From Bacteroidales bacterium UBA4230 (lineage in GTDB: Bacteria > Bacteroidota > Bacteroidia > Bacteroidales > UBA932): DNA of 32,266 nt. Below the pieces are notes generated by a model. It had not been told where the DNA came from, did not search any database, and saw only the letters and a list, made by a program, of their open reading frames with translations. The position numbers and the translations under genes are program-made. The stretch spans positions 1 through 32,266 of the forward strand of contig DGXO01000079.1 in NCBI GenBank assembly GCA_002395605.1, written 5' to 3'. This document shows positions 31,049 to 32,266 of the stretch, piece by piece (position 1 is the first letter of the stretch; the number at the start of each line of letters is the position of its first letter).

Positions 31049-31104
31049 CATCCTCAAGAAAAAAGAGTTGTTTCACGTGATAAATGCGAAAGTTTTTACG
31101 TTTC
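31049..31104 (+). repeat. Copy 2 of shared motif GTTGTTTCAC-N20-TACGTTTC
   Basis: GTTGTTTCAC at 31067-31076 and TACGTTTC at 31097-31104 with 20 bases between, preceded by ATCCT and an A-run, repeats the arrangement at 922-977 in the same orientation. Confidence 0.5.
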
Positions 31105-31170
31105 AAGGGAATAATCACAAAAAAAGTTCACAAATCACGTGACAATTTTGCAATCGCAGTGCATTACCTC

Positions 31171-31200
31171 CTGTCATTCTGAGCGAAGCGAAGAATCTCT
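31171..31200 (+). repeat. GTCATT-N15-AATCT repeat unit
   Basis: The unit contains GTCATTCTGAGCGAAG and ends AATCTC. This form recurs in intergenic DNA of many unrelated bacteria. It has the same frame, GTCATT, 15 bases, AATCT, as the second hairpin unit inside rmlD. Confidence 0.7.
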
Positions 31201-31227
31201 TTTCTTTGTGTTTTTAACCTTGTTATT

Positions 31228-32142
31228 ATGGAAGAAAACACAAACTTTAAAAGCGTGGCCCTAGCCTGGCTGAGCCACAAGAAACAGTATGTCAAGAAAT
31301 CCACTTTTGCCGTTTACAGCATCCTGGTGCAGAGTCACCTCATTCCGGTTTTTGGAGAGCGGGAGGATATCGGCGATGAGGATGTCCAGGATTTTGTAAA
31401 CAGTGAACTGGAAAGGGGGCTGAGCCTCAAGACGGTGAAGGACATCCTTGTGGTGCTGAAAATGATTCTCCGCTTTGGGGCAAAGAACTCTCTTTTTCCT
31501 GACCGGAGGATTGACGTGGTGTTCCCTACTCAGAGGGAGAAGGCGGATATAGAGGTGATGTCGGTTTCCAACCAGAGAAGGCTTATGTGCTATGTCAGGG
31601 AGCATTTTTCCTTCCGGAACCTGGGGATTCTGATCTGCCTGTCGTCCGGGATCCGGATTGGGGAAATCTGCGCTCTCCGCTGGGCCGATATCGACCTTGA
31701 ATGCGGCGTGATCCGTGTCAGTAAGACTATCCAGAGAATCTACATTGACGGCCACACGGAACTTATTGAGGATGCTCCCAAGACGGTGAATTCAAACCGG
31801 GAGATTCCGCTCACGAGGGAACTCGCGGCGTATATCCGTCCTATCAGGAAAATTGTGAAGGCCGATTTTTATCTTCTTTCCAACTCCCCCACTCCCGTTG
31901 AGCCCCGGACGTACCGGGATTATTTCCGGCGGCTGACGGAAAAACTGGGGCTTCCGCCTATCCGCTTTCACGGGCTTCGTCACAGTTTTGCAACGCGGTG
32001 CATTGAGAGTAAGTGTGATTATAAGACAGTTAGCGCTCTGCTGGGGCATTCCAACATAAGCACTACGCTAAACCTCTACGTGCACCCCGGCCTTGAGCAA
32101 AAACGCCGCTGTATTGACGCTGTGGCAAGGTTGCTGAAATAA
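31228..32142 (+). CDS. Tyrosine recombinase/integrase
   Basis: This 304-residue site-specific recombinase has the usual two parts: an N-terminal SAM-like DNA-binding domain (about residues 5-90, AWLSHKKQYVKKSTFAVYS) and a C-terminal catalytic domain. Catalytic residues are visible: the first Arg in LSSGIRIGEICALRW, the HGLRHSFATR box (H-x-x-R), LLGHSNISTT and the nucleophile Tyr in LNLYVHPG. Small Bacteroidales recombinases of this kind either move elements or invert promoters next to surface genes. It is preceded by palindromes and repeated motifs, which are candidate targets. The ATG follows a poor -7 match. The next gene lies beyond the window, so the target locus cannot be judged. Confidence 0.92.
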   Translation: MEENTNFKSVALAWLSHKKQYVKKSTFAVYSILVQSHLIPVFGEREDIGDEDVQDFVNSELERGLSLKTVKDILVVLKMILRFGAKNSLFPDRRIDVVFPTQREKADIEVMSVSNQRRLMCYVREHFSFRNLGILICLSSGIRIGEICALRWADIDLECGVIRVSKTIQRIYIDGHTELIEDAPKTVNSNREIPLTRELAAYIRPIRKIVKADFYLLSNSPTPVEPRTYRDYFRRLTEKLGLPPIRFHGLRHSFATRCIESKCDYKTVSALLGHSNISTTLNLYVHPGLEQKRRCIDAVARLLK

Positions 32143-32240
32143 GATGAATTTCTCCTTGCTTTTACTAAAGTAAATTGCTAACTTCGCGGCTTGGAAAGTC
32201 AGAGATGCGTCACTTAGTTTCTTTTTTTATGCCGTCCCGT

Positions 32241-32263
32241 TCCCTTAGCCACATACTAAGGGA
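32241..32263. repeat. 8-bp inverted repeat at window end
   Basis: TCCCTTAG (32241-32248) and CTAAGGGA (32256-32263) are separated by 7 nt. It lies downstream of the recombinase and could be a terminator without a T-run at its 3' side, or a recombination site; its right flank is outside the window. Confidence 0.4.
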
Positions 32264-32266
32264 TGG

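Noticed and set aside
922..31104. The two GTTGTTTCAC-N20-TACGTTTC copies as attL/attR of one large mobile element
   Set aside because: The intervening 30 kb contains uvrA, a tRNA and operons of normal chromosomal type, and the motif is too diverged in its centre for fresh attachment sites.

Overview
The window reads as a chromosome segment of an anaerobic, mid-GC member of the Bacteroidales. Supporting signs are promoters of the Bacteroidota form (TTTG, about 19-20 nt, then TAnnTTTG), scarcity of Shine-Dalgarno sequences, a FimB/Mfa2-like fimbrial lipoprotein, a CotH lipoprotein, DUF4143 ATPases and a short Bacteroidales-type tyrosine recombinase. A complete [FeFe]-hydrogenase module points to a strict fermenter, plausibly from a gut or rumen. 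I cannot name a species.

Layout. 1-861: 5' part of a fimbrial-type lipoprotein gene (minus strand, cut by the window edge). 990-4602: minus-strand surface-polysaccharide operon (GT2, GT4, rmlC, rmlD). 4722-6335: a divergent two-domain glycosyltransferase, meeting tail-to-tail a second minus-strand operon, uvrA plus two glycosyltransferases (6332-10985). 11052-14224: four overlapping plus-strand genes, an HprK-like kinase, a SipW-type S26 peptidase, a PqqD-like protein and an ABC exporter, which look like peptide-modification and export machinery. 14306-16009: tRNA-Asp with promoter and terminator, a DUF4143 ATPase and the last 30 codons of a dead integrase, together a probable decayed island. 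16020-18326: a phosphoribosyltransferase-like gene and a cytosine-permease-like gene. 18437-18757: an SMR transporter. 18796-26624: hydE-hydG on plus, then hydF and hydC-hydA-hydB on minus, i.e. a trimeric (HydABC-type) [FeFe] hydrogenase with all three maturases. 26691-26925: a minisatellite of hairpin units. 26986-28467: CotH lipoprotein. 28494-30900: AT-rich accessory region with hicB, a hicA stump, an HTH protein with a probable phage-type nuclease domain, and two related unknown proteins. 30901-31227: palindrome-rich intergenic region. 31228-32142: tyrosine recombinase.

The most unusual signal is repetitive DNA that has entered reading frames. A composite element built on TGGACCTGGTCCA palindromes lies in frame inside UvrA, adding about 55 residues. 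A second copy lies between hydC and hydF and keeps the same frame open, coding a clearly related peptide. A different family (GTCAT-hairpin-ATCT) lies in frame inside RmlD and has a relative upstream of the recombinase. The pattern recalls the Rickettsia palindromic elements, which also insert into proteins. Further candidates are the kinase/peptidase/PqqD/exporter operon and the three-gene AT-rich cassette at 29.1-30.9 kb. All family names come from reading motifs; no database search was made.
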